Shown: positions 33,531-44,384 of the stretch, one piece after another | Position numbering within the stretch: position 1 is the stretch's first letter | How the letters are laid out: every line of letters begins with the position of its first letter | Assembly: GCA_964016985.1 (NCBI GenBank) | Contig: OZ024831.1 | Coordinates: 22,124,609 to 22,188,608, forward strand | Length of the DNA stretch: 64,000 bases | DNA from: Anodontia alba | Lineage: Eukaryota > Mollusca > Bivalvia > Lucinida > Lucinidae | Direction of reading: 5' to 3' | Notes under the pieces: model-generated | What the model saw: only the letters and a program-made list of their open reading frames with translations | What the model was told of the DNA's origin: nothing | Database searches by the model: none | Program-made: the position numbers and the translations under genes

Positions 33531-34062
33531 TTAAACACTCTATGGGCAAACTCAGCAGATGACATTTTGAAATATTTTTCTTATTTTTACCAGAAAGTAG
33601 GCTTTCACATTTCATGCAAATTGTCTCCAAGGGAGAAATGTCAAAGCCTATTTTCTGGGACAAATCAGACAAAATATTTCAAAATGTAGTCTGCTGAAAC
33701 TTATACTGAGCATGCTAAGCATTAGTAAAGGAATAAAAAGTATTGCTATTTTTCTTGCTTGTGAAAATAATGTTCTGATGTCTCATAAGATCACTGCACA
33801 AAGATAATTTTACTGAGATCCCATTTTACTGAGATCCCAGAGCTTATATTTTTAGTAGGAAAAGTTTAGTCTTGGCAAACTTTCAACTTACAAAGTGAAT
33901 CTTAAATGTCATCTCTGTGACATTTACAGATGACAGATACTCGATATTTATTATTTTTCCAAGAAAATATATATCGAAATTTCATATTCTGTTGTTTGGG
34001 AAAATAAGGAAAATATTTTAATGAAAAACATCATCTGATGTTCAACTCCTTGCATACTGGAA
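33531..34062. mobile_element. Two family G MITEs, second degraded
   Basis: 33531-33725 runs TTAAACACTCTATGGGCAAA to ATGCTAAGCATTAG. 33905-34062 keeps only part of the arms. Confidence 0.65.
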
Positions 34063-34094
34063 GTAGATAGAGCAGACAGCACATAGCCATATTT

Positions 34095-34260
34095 ATCCCC
34101 AGGCTTTCTTAAAAAAAGTGATGGGGATATTGTGAATGCCTCTGCTTGTCAGTTTGTCCATCCTTCCTTCATGCTATCTCCTCCTAAACCACTAGGAAGA
34201 ATTTATCCAAACTTGCTACATGATTTCCCCACATGGTAAGGGTGTGTGAAAGCAACATTA
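34095..34260 (+). repeat. Dispersed repeat Y, copy 1
   Basis: CTATCTCCTCCTAAACCACT and TCCAAACTTGCTACATGATT match the reverse complement of 39060-39225 (TCATGTAGCAAGTTTGG, GGAGGAGATAGC). Confidence 0.7.
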
Positions 34261-34325
34261 GCGCAGAGCGTGGGGCTTTTGCGATGGTATGCCATTGACT
34301 GTGAGGTCAGACTAAAGTATTATTC

Positions 34326-34943
34326 CCAGAAAAAATGTTTGACATTTCATGTGAATTGTCTCCTAGAGACAGTTCACATGAAATGTCAAGCACTATTTTC
34401 AGTAGAAATAAGAAACCTATTAAAAAGTCATCTACTGATATTTTCATTCAGCTTGCAGAAGGTTAATTAATTACAGGCTGTTGCAGGTTGTCATAGAAAC
34501 TTTGATATCACTTCCTTCAAAACCCCTGACAAGCTGCCGGAGAAGCCAAAAAATAGCATGCAATGTTTCTGCTCTGTCACATTGTTTTACAATGTAGCAT
34601 GCTGAATAAATGTATCAGCAAATGACATTTAGAAATATTATAGTGCTCTTTCCTGGGAACAGAGTTTGATTTTTCATGAACGATCAGTACTCAGGGTAAA
34701 ATTTTCAACAGACGATATATTGAAATATTTTACAATCAGACAGTACTCTGGGTAAAATTTTCAGCAGATGATATATTGAAATATTTTATTATTTTTCCCT
34801 GAAAACAGGTTTTAGCATTTCAAGCAAATTGTCTCCAAGGGAGACAATTTGCATGAAATATCAAATCCTGTTTTCTGAGAAAAATAAGAAACGTATCATC
34901 AATTTGTCATCTGCTGAATTAGCCACAGAGTGGTAAAGGCTAA
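34326..34943 (-). mobile_element. Family G MITEs (two copies)
   Basis: 34326-34466 is a shortened copy ending GCAGAAGGTTAA. 34686-34943 ends GAGTGGTAAAGGCTAA, has a perfect TGTCTCCAAGGGAGACA tip, and has its left end duplicated (CAGTACTCAGGGTAAAATTT twice). Confidence 0.75.
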
Positions 34944-35302
34944 AACTGTCTCCTTTGAGTCGAATAAAATGAGAGGACCCATTTTCTGAGACAAAATAAA
35001 TCACTAAAACTTTTCCTGAATATTTAATACTGCACTCTAAATCAAAGAAGCTTGTTCCCAAAATGACAGAATCTACTCACTTGTGGCTGAACTCTGCTGA
35101 TTGGGTGGCCTCCCAGCAGGTACCCAGTGTTGAGACAATGTAGCATCAACATGGATGCAATGTCATGACATTGCATCAACACTGATGTGAAGTTGTGTTC
35201 AAGTCATGTGCCCAGTGGGCTGTTGTTGAGACTAAAAATAGAGACTATCCATTGTTTTGAAAGAGATATTTCACAAAAATTAGAAATATAATGGCAGGTA
35301 GT

Positions 35303-35806
35303 TGGTTGGTTGGGTGTTTAACAGCTTAGTCAACACTGTAAAGTTGTTGTGAAGCTGTTCAGTTTATCTAACCACACTTTTCCTGGGCAGGGCCCGGTTG
35401 TTCAAAGCGTCGTTAGCTTAACGAGCTCGTTAAGGGCCATTTCGTTAACTGTTTTAGCAGATTCAATATGCAATGCAAAAGCTACTCACATTTTTTCAGC
35501 AAAAAATTTCAGCGTATTTGCGTATCACTTGATGTAAATTTTAACGAATCGTTAACTAACGATGTCGTTAGCTTTGAACAACTGGGCCCAGGTTTAGTTC
35601 TCTAAGCAGTTAATCTGTACTTGTGCACATTCTTTCTCAAGAAACTGACAACTGCCTTTCTTGAAGCAGTGGAAGGGAGAGAATGATTGTAAAAATATTT
35701 CGTGATAAGTCTCCACGAAAGAAAGTTGCCAGACCTGGCGGGGATCAACCCCATGACCTCCTGATCACCAATCGGATGAGTATTCGACTGAGCCACCGAG
35801 GCCGAT
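35303..35806 (-). mobile_element. SINE J (reverse) interrupted by MITE I
   Basis: The minus strand reads GGCCTCGGTGGCTCAGTCGA at the 35790s, through the B-box region, to the tail near 35303. MITE I (35391-35588) interrupts it at CAG. Confidence 0.85.
35391..35588. mobile_element. Family I MITE, CAG target duplication
   Basis: GGCCCGGTTGTTCAAAGCG to GCTTTGAACAACTGGGCC, flanked by CAG (35388-35390, 35589-35591). Part of the central palindrome is lost. Confidence 0.88.
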
Positions 35807-35961
35807 ATTGCAGGTAGTGTAGATCCGTCATCTCTGTGAAGATTCTGTTTCATCACAGTGATAACGACTTACATGTTTTTCTGTGATGTTTCACTGAATT
35901 AATTAGTGAGCTCTAATCTTAAGTACATGTATAATTACAACAGGGTGAAACTTTGTTACCA

Positions 35962-36188
35962 TTAACCCTTGTCATGCCGAACTGGTAATGCTGGTAATGC
36001 TGAAACCTGAATATACTTCACCTTTGCAAACAGTGTAAATCCAGATCAGTAGACTTCTAATCCTGATCTGGATCTGCACTGTTTGTCATTCAGTATGTGA
36101 ATTTATATCAACAACCTGGATCAACCAATCTGATTGGCTGATAGAAGTTGGCTTGGCATCTTAATTTGTTTAGCATGACAATAGTTAG
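35962..36188 (+). mobile_element. Family A MITE next to an APP exon
   Basis: TTAACCCTTGTCATGCCGAA to GCATGACAATAGTTAG. A GGTAATGCT duplication is near the left end. It ends 33 nt before the exon at 36221. Confidence 0.88.
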
Positions 36189-36220
36189 TAACATTTAGTG
36201 AATGGCATTTGTTGTTTCAG

Positions 36221-36316
36221 ATGATGAAGGAATGGCAGGCTGCCAGAGAACATGTGTCAGAGATGAGAAAGACAGACAATAAACAAGCAGAACAGCTTAA
36301 TAAAGAGATAACTGAG
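36221..36316 (+). CDS. APP: APP homologue, internal exon: E2 domain (MMKEWQAAREH)
   Basis: Exon of exactly 32 codons, phase 0 on both sides. The acceptor is GTTGTTTCAG and the donor GAG|GTAGGA. The product starts MMKEWQAAREHVSEMRK and ends QLNKEITE. It corresponds to the MREWEEAERQAK segment of vertebrate APP E2, a long alpha helix continuing from the previous exon. A family A MITE ends about 33 nt upstream of the acceptor, so the whole polypyrimidine tract sits in the short gap. Read-through of the donor soon runs into sequence resembling family S repeats. Confidence 0.93.
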
Positions 36317-36399
36317 GTAGGATTTAGAGACTTGATAAGACTGCTTCCATCATTACAGTCACACACTTCAACTGTTTGCATGCTTTGGAAAGAAATAAG

Positions 36400-36655
36400 C
36401 ATATGACAAATGGGCTGCACCAAGTGAAAAAATACCTTCAAGCATGCGCAGAATATGCAGATCCAGATCATTCTGTACATGCGCAAAGTATCATCTGGGC
36501 CTTTGCTCTTCAGTTATACATTGTGCAGTATCCAATGATTCTGTTAGCAGCTAGTGAAGGTCCTGATCAGACTGCATGGATGGGCAGGCTGATCTGGGCC
36601 TTCACTGTCTGCATATGCCTGAAGACACGTTTTTGCATGGCACGACCCAAATAAT
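36400..36655. mobile_element. Family S MITE
   Basis: TGGGCTGCACCAAG to TTGCATGGCACGACCCA, with core cousin AGTGAAGGTCCTGATCAGAC and complement. Confidence 0.65.
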
Positions 36656-36821
36656 GCTGTGTGTTATTTGCCTCAGCAAGAGAGATATAGCCAGATCTCG
36701 CTCACAGGAATCTTGCTATCGGACAGTGTTGTCCTCTAGTTTAGAAACATCATTACTGATCATATCTTGCAACTATTCTTCCTCTCCCATAATTTTATAT
36801 GTCCTGTGTGTGAAACTAAAT

Positions 36822-37035
36822 TTAACCCTTGTCCTGCTGAATAAATTAAGATTCCACGCCCACTTCAAATTTTCAGCCAATCAGATTACTTGATCAGGAT
36901 TTTTGCTATAAATTCACATGCTTAATGGCAAACAGTGCAGATCCAGATCAGTTGGCTTCTGAAGAAGCCAACTGATCTGAATCTCCACTGTTTGCAAAGG
37001 CAGGGTATATCCGGGTTCAGCAGGACAAGGGTTAA
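36822..37035 (-). mobile_element. Family A MITE, complete
   Basis: TTAACCCTTGTCCTGCTGAA to TTCAGCAGGACAAGGGTTAA, 214 bp, perfect inverted ends and GGCTTCTGAAGAAGCC tip. Looks young. Confidence 0.93.
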
Positions 37036-37630
37036 GAGTGAAAAATGGGTTTTCATTGAAGAATAATTTTCATATAAATATTCAAGGAATGAACTACTTT
37101 GCTTAGTCTCTACTAGTACTCTCTGAGCAGATACAGCAGACAACAAATTGATATTTTTGTCCCACCTATGTTAACATGGGCTACTTAGGCATGCAAGTTT
37201 CCGTTGATTCCTTTTTCCCTTGTCCGTGTACTTAAATCCACCCTAGTGTACACGCTAAATGAAGTGTACAAACTGTAAAACTTTACAGTTAATTTCTTTT
37301 CACTGATTTTTAATCTCACTGAGCTGAACAAGGATGACAACTGTCTCTCTTCTGGTGCCTGTTTCCATAATTTAGTACACAGGTGAGACATAAATGTCAA
37401 CAAAGTTCATTATATGTGTTATTTTTCCCAGAAAATAGACTTTGACATTTCATGCAAATTGTCTCAGAGAATCTGAATAAAATTAAAAGCCTATTTCATG
37501 GCAAAAAATAAGAAAAACATTTCAAAATGTTGACTGCTGAAAAGTTTGACCATGCTTAGCTTTAATTTCATGTAAAATGGCCACTTTGTTAGCTCCTTTA
37601 TTTATTGAACAGAAAAAAAGTAAAGCCTTG
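37036..37630. other. Intron DNA with a decayed G element (37425-37565)
   Basis: The G-like segment spans about 37425-37565 (CAAAATGTTGACTGCTGAAA). The rest is unrecognised. Confidence 0.45.
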
Positions 37631-37639
37631 TTCAACTGG

Positions 37640-37901
37640 CCTAGAGGTTATAAAACTTTTTTCATGCTCAACTCAGTTGAGCATGAAATTTTCTCTGCTA
37701 ATAAATATGAAAATGCCAACAATAGTTGGCATTTTCTGCCAACAATAGTTGGCATTTTCACTTTTATTAGCAGAGAAAATCTCATGCTCAGCTATGTTTA
37801 GCAACAAAGAATTTGCAATTGTTAGTTATTTGAGATTTATTAGCACGACAAATTTCATGCTCAGCTGAGTTGAGCATGAAAAAATGTTTATAACCTCGGG
37901 G
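37640..37901. mobile_element. Hairpin element ending 19 nt before an APP exon
   Basis: The ends AGAGGTTATAAAACTTTTTT and complement of GTTTATAACCTC enclose CATGCTCAACTCAGTTGAGC and CATGCTCAGCTGAGTTGAGC, plus a central twin palindrome (CCAACAATAGTTGG twice). Not matched elsewhere in the window. Confidence 0.75.
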
Positions 37902-37919
37902 ACTAATTTCTTTTTGTAG

Positions 37920-38078
37920 AGATTCCAGCGCATGTATCACGCATACGAGCAGGAAGGCGTGGCCGAGAAGAAACAACTTGTATCCTTACACCAACAACAT
38001 GTGCAAGCATCGTTTAACAAGAAGAAGAGAGAACTGATGGAAAATTTGGCCTCAGAATTGGAAGAAGATGAACCCAGG
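37920..38078 (+). CDS. APP: APP homologue, internal exon: E2 domain central helices
   Basis: Exon of 53 codons, phase 0 on both sides, between a CTTTTTGTAG acceptor and an AGG|GTAAGC donor. The product begins RFQRMYHAYEQEGVAEKKQL and ends ELEEDEPR. It aligns with the vertebrate stretch HFQEKVESLEQEA...QLVETHMARVEAM. QLVSLH keeps the histidine at the position of the human ETH metal-site histidine, and a basic KKKRE cluster follows. A hairpin repeat ends about 19 nt before the acceptor, and a family H MITE starts 17 nt after the donor. Confidence 0.94.
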
Positions 38079-38095
38079 GTAAGCATAAACATTTG

Positions 38096-38288
38096 CATAG
38101 CAACAGATAAGGCACTTTTTTCATCTGAAAAATGCTGATGTCTTTCTTATTTCTCCACGAAAACATGTGTTGTGGGTACTCATTAGAAGCGCCACACAGA
38201 GGCGCTTCTAATGAGTACCCACAACACATGTTTTCGTGGAGAAATAAGAAAAATATTATGTGGATACCCCCTCTTATCTGTAGCTATG
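38096..38288 (+). mobile_element. Family H MITE 17 nt after an APP donor, 6-bp target duplication
   Basis: CATAGCAACAGATAAGGC to CTTATCTGTAGCTATG with near-perfect arms over the full length, flanked by CATTTG (38090-38095, 38289-38294). Very similar to 3009-3201. Confidence 0.9.
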
Positions 38289-39299
38289 CATTTGTATGTT
38301 TTTTTATGGCGATAGGGACATTTAGCATACTGAGGGTAAAATAAAAGTGTAAATATGGTATGGCAACTGTCTATTTGTCACACTTAGCATATGGTCAAGA
38401 ATGGTTAGAGGTAGGATTTTGAAATTTTTTTTATGTAATAAGGAAGGAAAAGAAGCTGAACTGTATTTTTTTTTCTATTGGATTTGTAGTTCTTGAGTTA
38501 TGCCCCTTTTTCCACTCATGCATTGTATGCCTACAATGAAATCTTGTGAGCAAGATATCTTAAAAATTATTTGAGCATGGGCCTTCAAACTTGGTTAGAT
38601 TATTGGGGATGATGAGTAAATGACCTGATTAACATTTAGAAAAAATCTGATTAGTTTTGTCAGAGTTTTGCTCTTTTCCAACTTTAATATTTTGTATTGA
38701 CAAGCATATAATTGGGTACATAGTGTTTTACAAAGCTTTTCTAGTTTTACTGTTAAGTTGCTGAATGCCAGCAGACAGCATATCAAAATAATTTCCTTAT
38801 AATTTTCTTGAAAAGTAGTGTTGACATTTCATTCATGTGAAGGTACCATCTAGCTTTTCATATTAGTGCATCCTAATGATTTGGCTTTAGATAAGGCAAG
38901 GCTCTGTTCTGCTTGCAGCAGGTGCAGGATTGGGGTGGGGTGGTGGTAGCATTTTCAGTTGATTCCTCTTGTCGATCATGTCTTATCTTTCCTATCTCCA
39001 CCTTTCTGGGAGATATCTTGACATGACTAAACTAGATAGAGCAGGCCATTGCAAAATCCCCATGCTCCATGCTATTGTTACTCTTGCACACCCATACCAC
39101 ATGGGGAAGTCATGTAGCAAGTTTGGTTAAATTTCACCCAGTGCTTTAGGAGGAGATAGCAAGGGACAGATGGATGGGTGGACAAAGGTGTTCACAATAT
39201 CACAAAGTTTGGGGATAAATATTGTTGACAGGGCTATTAAACTTCAGCTCAAACATAGCAGGTGTTACTAGTAATGTACTTACTTTACATGGACACCTG
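38289..39299. other. Unassigned, including repeat Y copy 2 and an array-like monomer
   Basis: 38480-38640 resembles a monomer of the 155-bp array (TTCTTGAGTTATGCCCC, GAGCAAGATATCTTAAAA). 38925-39050 is M-like. 39060-39225 is the inverted Y copy. Confidence 0.5.
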
Positions 39300-39518
39300 G
39301 GCCCAGTTGTTCAAAGCTAACGACGTCGTTAGTTAACGATTTGGTTAAAATTTACATCGAGTGATACACAAATATGCTGAAATTTTTTGCTAAAAAATTG
39401 TGAGTAGCATTTTTTCAGCAAAAAATATCAGAATATTGTATATTGAATCCGCTAAAACAGTTAACGAAATGACCCTTAATGAGCTCGTTAAGCTAACAAC
39501 GCTTTGAACAACTGGGCC
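39300..39518. mobile_element. Family I MITE, CTG target duplication
   Basis: GGCCCAGTTGTTCAAAGC to GCTTTGAACAACTGGGCC, flanked by CTG on both sides (39297-39299, 39519-39521). Confidence 0.9.
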
Positions 39519-39828
39519 CTGGCTTCACATTCGGTTACTGAAAGTTTGTGTTTCCAAAACAGCTTTTCCTTTCCTGATGGATGTTTGGATCTACAATGTC
39601 AATTTCACCTTTTCACTGGAATGTTAATTTGTTTTTGCATTGTTTCATCAGATGATAGGGTGATAGTAAGGGCATGCTGTACATGGGGGGCATATTGGTA
39701 TTTCTTCTGGTCTGCTGTGTCTGTGTTCTGTGTCTGCTTTGTTTTTTCCATCATCCTCTATTTCTCTCTATAGTCACCTCTGCTAACTCTTCAGTCACTT
39801 TTCGCTCTTTTTGCAAGAGAAAAGACAA

Positions 39829-40145
39829 AGGATAGATATTTTGATTGTGTTTGGGTTTGAGGACACGTCAACCCATGTGGGTCATTTTGTGTTGTCTCCC
39901 AGAGAAAGGGAGAAGAGAGATAGAAGAGATAGTAGAGGAGATGAAAGAGAGGAATGGGGGTGGTTGGGTTAGGCAAAGGTGTCGTGTATCTTACTTCACC
40001 GGGGCGTCCAACTGATATCGGCTTACAGTTGGGCAAGGCCTGCTATCCTTGCAGCAGGTAAGGCTAGAGAAGGAATGTTTTTATTTCTTCTGTTTCTTCA
40101 CTTTCATTCATTTTCCTTTCTTACTTGTCCCTCTCCTATCATCTT
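39829..40145 (-). mobile_element. SINE M with inverted 5' half
   Basis: 39850-39955 is the 3' half on the minus strand (GTCAACCCATGTGGGTCATT). 39955-40145 is the 5' half on the plus strand (GGTGGTTGGGTTAGGCAAAG to TCCCTCTCC). Read on the minus strand this is an inverted 5' half joined to a normal 3' half. Confidence 0.8.
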
Positions 40146-40147
40146 TA

Positions 40148-41740
40148 TGCCACCAACTTCAAAGAAGTTGGAGGGGCATATTGCTTCTGGGTTGTTCGTC
40201 CGTCCGTCCGTCTGTCCTTCCGTCCGTCCGTCCGTTCGTCACGCTCTTTGATTCATAGCACAACTTTAAAACGGTGAATGCTACTGTTTTGAAATTTCAT
40301 ATATGGATTCCTCATGAAAAAATAGCTGACACGTATTTTTTTTCTTGACAGGATTATGCCCCTTTTCTGAGTTATGGCCCTTTGAAAAAATATGGATGCA
40401 ATCTTGTCAGCAAAATATCTCAAAAACTATTAAAGCTAGAGCCTTGAAACTTGATGAATAGACTGGTAGTGATGAGTAGACAACCTGATTAACTTTTGAA
40501 GAAATTTAAAAAAATATTTCTTGAGTTATGGCCCTTTGTAATTTTGGGCAATTTTACCTTGTCAGCAAAGTATCTCAAAAAATGTTAGAGCTAGAGTCTT
40601 GAAACTTAGTAAATGGATTTGTAGTGATGAGTAGATGACCTGATTAACTTTTGAAGAAATTCTGAAAAATACTTCATGAGTTATGGCCCTTTGTAATTTT
40701 GGGCATTTTTTTCTTGTCAGCAAAATATCTCAAAAACCGTTGGAGCTAGAGCCTTGAAACTTAATGAATAGACTGGTAGTGATGAGTAGACAACCTGATT
40801 AACTTTTGAAGAAATTTTGAAAAATGCCTTTTGAGTTATGGCCCTTTGTAATTTTGGGCATTTTTACCTTGTCAGCAAAATATCTCAAAAACTGTTAGAG
40901 CTTGAGCCTTGAAACTTAGTAAATGGATTTGTAGTGATGTGTAGATGACCTGATTAACTTTTGAAGAAATTCTGAAAAACACTTCATGAGTTATGGCCCT
41001 TTGTAATTTAGGGCATTTTTAACTTGTCAGCAAAATATCTAAAAAACTATTGAAGCTAGAGCCTTGAAACTTGATGAATAGACTGGTAGTGATGAGTAGA
41101 CAACCTGATAAACTTTTGAAGAAATTTTGAAATATACTTCTTGAGTTATGCCCCTTTGTAATTTTAGGCATTTTTATCTTGTCAGCAAAATATCTCAAAA
41201 ACTGTTAGAGCTAGAGCCTTGAAACTTAGTAAATGGATTTGTAGTGACGAGTAGATGACCTGATTAATTTTTGAAGAAATTCTGAAAAATACTTCATGAG
41301 TTATGGCCCTTTGTAATTTTGGGCAATTTTACCTTGTCAGCAAAATATCTCAAAAACTGTTGGAACTAGAGCCTTGACAATTGATGAATAGACTGGTAGT
41401 GATAAGTAGACAACCTGATTAACTTTTGAAGAAATTTTGAAATATACTTCTTGAGTTATGCCCCTTTGTTATTTTGGGCATTTTTATCTTGTCAGCAAAA
41501 TATCTCAAAAACTATTAGAGCTAGAGACTTGAAACTTGGTGAATTGATTGGTAATGATGAGTAGATGACCTGATTAATTTTTTGTAAATTCTGAAAAATA
41601 TTTCATAAGTAATGGCCCTTTGTAAATTTGGGCATGTTTCCCTTGTGAACAAAATATCTCAAAAACTATTGAAGCTGGAGCCTTGAAACTTGATGAATAG
41701 ATTGGTAGCTATGAGTAGATGACCTGATTATGCCCCCAGT
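40148..41740 (+). repeat. TATGCC-element with a 155-bp tandem array of alternating monomers
   Basis: Head TATGCCACCAACTTC/GAAGTTGGAGGGGCATA is a hairpin, followed by (CGTC)n. Then GAGTTATGGCCC recurs every 155 bp at 40523, 40678, 40833, 40988, 41143, 41298 and 41453, with diverged first and last copies. Monomers alternate between a GACTGGTAGTGATGAGTAG type and an ATGGATTTGTAGTGATG type. Confidence 0.93.
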
Positions 41741-42440
41741 TTCGAATGAAATTGATGGGGCATATTATTTTGCCTTCATTTGTCCATCCGACTGTTTGTC
41801 CGTTCATCAAGCTTTTTTTGTGCATGCCATATCTTAAGAACCCTGCACGCTAGGGTTTTGAAATTTTATATTTGGGTTCCCAATGAAAAAATAGCCGACC
41901 CGTATTTTGTTTCTTGTCTAGCATGTTTATTTAAAGTTATGCCCCTTTGAAAAAAATCAGAATTAAATCTTGTGAGCAAGATATCTTGAAAAGTATTTAA
42001 GCTGGGTTCTTTAAATTCGATACAGTGAGTGGGAATGATGTGTACATTACCCGATTATATTTTGAGAGAATTCCATGAAAATATTGATAAAGTTACGGCC
42101 CTTTGCAGTTCTGCTCATTTTGACCTTGTCAGCAAGATTTCTCGAAAAGCACTTAAGCTAGGGTCTTGAAATATTATATGCTGATTGGGGATGATGTGGA
42201 GATTACCTGGTTTGTTTTTTAGGGAATTCCATGAAAAATTGACGTAGTTATGGCCCTTTGTAGTTCTAGGCATTTTGACTTTTTCAGCAAGATATCTCAA
42301 AAAGTATTTAAGCTAGAGCCATGATATTTGGTATACTGATTGGGATTGAGGAGGAGATCACCTGAATAAATTTTGAACCAGTTAAATGAAATGTTGGAGT
42401 TATGGCCCTTCGCAATTTCGGGCCATTTAATGTCGTTGCT
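41731..42440 (+). repeat. Second TATGCC-element, diverged
   Basis: TATGCCCCCAGTTTCGAATG and AATTGATGGGGCATATT form the head. TTTGTCCATCCGACTGTTTG follows, then diverged units of the same monomer (TTATGGCCCTTTG, TCAGCAAGATATCTC) of about 150 bp. Confidence 0.78.
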
Positions 42441-42689
42441 TTATTGTGTATAGCATAAGTTTAGAACCATGTATGCTAATGTTTTGAAATTTCATGTTTT
42501 GATTCCTCATGAAAAAATAGGTGATCCGTATTTTTTTCTTATCCCAATCATCTCCTATTTTAGAGTTATTTCCCTTTGATAAAATAACATTGAAATCATA
42601 TATTTGTACTGTTGTTACCGTCATGGCTAAGCAGTGTTGGAGTCAAACAGTGTTAGAGTCAGGCAGTTGGGGGCATAGTGTTTTACAAA

Positions 42690-43051
42690 CACCAGCTCTA
42701 GTCTCTACTATGTCTCTTCTATCCCTCTTCTACCTTTCTCTGTGAGACGACACAAAATGACCCACAAGGGTTGACGTGTTGTTAAACTCCAACTCAGTCA
42801 AAGAGAGGGACATGGGAGAAAGAGGAAAATGAATGAAAGTGGAAGAAACAAGAAATAAAAACATTCCCTCTCTACCCTTATATGCTGCAAGGATAGCAAA
42901 CCTTGCCCAACTGTAACCCAATCTCATTTGAAGCCCTGGTGATATAAGATACACAACACCTTTGCCACCCCCAACCACCCCCATAAAGGATAGAAGAGAT
43001 TGTAGGTGAGTAAAGAGAGACACAAAATGACCCACAGGGGCTGACATGTCA
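42690..43051. mobile_element. SINE M fragments including a second inverted copy
   Basis: 42700-42795 is a forward 3' end. 42796-42985 is an inverted 5' half (ACCTTTGCCACCCCCAACCA). 43000-43051 is a forward 3' end (CACAAAATGACCCACAGGGG). Confidence 0.72.
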
Positions 43052-43269
43052 TTAACACTTAGCACTCAGGGTAAAGGTAAAATTTTCAGCAGATGACATT
43101 TTACATTTTGACATATTTTCCCTATTTTTCCTAGAAAACAGGTTTAGGCATTTCATGCAAATTGTCTGGAGACAATTTGCATGAAACGTCAAAGCCTGTT
43201 TCCTTGGAAAAATAAGAAAAGAATATCAATGTCGTCTGCTGTATTCGCCCAGAGAGTGGTAAAGGTTAA
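43052..43269 (-). mobile_element. Family G MITE inserted in the TTAA of an M tail
   Basis: TTAACACTTAGCACTCAGGG to AGAGAGTGGTAAAGGTTAA. The left flank CTGACATGTCATTAA is the M tail, whose own TTAA served as target. Confidence 0.85.
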
Positions 43270-43542
43270 ACAAGAATTCAAACAAGCAAAGAATGGGTAA
43301 ATACTGCTAAGAAACAAATACTTTTATCAAGAAGAGGTATGTTAAAATCATGTCTCTATTGTCTGTATATTGATTGTGAAGGTTTTCTCTCGAAACTTGT
43401 TTTGATTTCATTAGTCTGACATTAGACTTGATTCAATTAGTCTGTGAACTGACAGCAGACTTCCTTGATATATGAAACATGCCAGGAGAAAAGAGTATGT
43501 AAGCGTAATTGGACCCTATAGACCCAAATTACCCTTTACAGC
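43270..43542. other. No feature recognised
   Basis: Plain AT-rich intron. Confidence 0.5.
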
Positions 43543-43555
43543 TACACATTCTGAT

Positions 43556-43833
43556 GGGGTGGTTGGGTGTGGGGAAGGTGTCGTGTATCTTATGTCAACA
43601 TGGTGTCCAACTGATATTGGCTTACAGTAGGGCAAGGCCTGCTGTCCTTGCAGCAGGTAAGGGTAGAGGGGAATATTTTTATTTCTTTGGTTTCTTCACT
43701 TTCATTCTTGGTCCTTTTTATTACCTATCCCTCTCATTCATCTCTTCTATCTCTTTTCTCCCTTTCTCTTAGAGACGACACAAAATGACCCACAAGGGTT
43801 GACGTGTGGTTACACCCCAACACAATCAATTAA
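43556..43833 (+). mobile_element. SINE M, full copy with 13-bp target duplication
   Basis: GGGGTGGTTGGGTGTGGGGA to ACCCCAACACAATCAATTAA, flanked by TACACATTCTGAT at 43543-43555 and 43834-43846. Confidence 0.92.
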
Positions 43834-43928
43834 TACACATTCTGATCATGTTCTTTATTGTCCTTATACAGAAACACTGGATTCTGTTCATGATGAGCCA
43901 ATTTGTCTAAACATTCACGGTTTGTAGG

Positions 43929-44329
43929 TTTAATGTCAGTTTCCACAAATAGCAGACAACATTCTATTTTTTTTTTTTTTTTTCTGAGAAAAATAAAGCA
44001 AGACTTTTCATGTTAACATGATATGGCGAGCCATATTTTCTTGTGGAGATAAAAATACATTACAACCTCTTTATAACACAGTTCATTATAAAACAGTTTT
44101 GGATATAACACGGTTCAAAGATGGATTCCAAAAATGTATAGATTATATTGAAAAATGACCATAAATGGTCATTTTTCAATATAATCTATACATTTTTGTT
44201 TGGATATAACACGGTTGTTTAACTAACACGGTTTATGCTATGGACCCCAACAATAGTGTTATAAAGAGGTTGTGGTGTAACATTTAGAATGCTGTCTGCT
44301 GCAATTTTGAATGAATCATTTAGGGTTAA
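43929..44329 (+). mobile_element. Family F MITE interrupted by MITE L
   Basis: F arms (AATAGCAGACAACATTCTAT on the left; TGCTGTCTGCTGCAATTTTG to TTTAGGGTTAA on the right) surround L at 44061-44279. It ends 55 nt before the APP exon at 44385. Confidence 0.75.
44061..44279 (+). mobile_element. Family L MITE, full length, with 33-bp perfect palindrome arms
   Basis: Ends ACAACCTCTTTATAACAC/GTGTTATAAAGAGGTTGT. Centre 44130-44197 is a perfect inverted repeat with 33-nt arms and a 2-nt spacer (GAAAAATGACCAT at the tip). Confidence 0.92.
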
Positions 44330-44384
44330 GTTTTGATATGTTAGAGTCAAAAGTGACTCTTTTTTTTTTTTTCCATTTCTGCAG

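Noticed and set aside
13571..36220. A Kunitz or other alternatively spliced APP exon in the 22-kb intron
   Set aside because: No six-cysteine Kunitz pattern or phase-compatible exon was seen; the ORF at 19.5 kb is the only candidate and is unidentified.
40148..40260. Arg/Pro/Ser-rich ORFs over the (CGTC)n run
   Set aside because: A simple-sequence repeat read in several frames.
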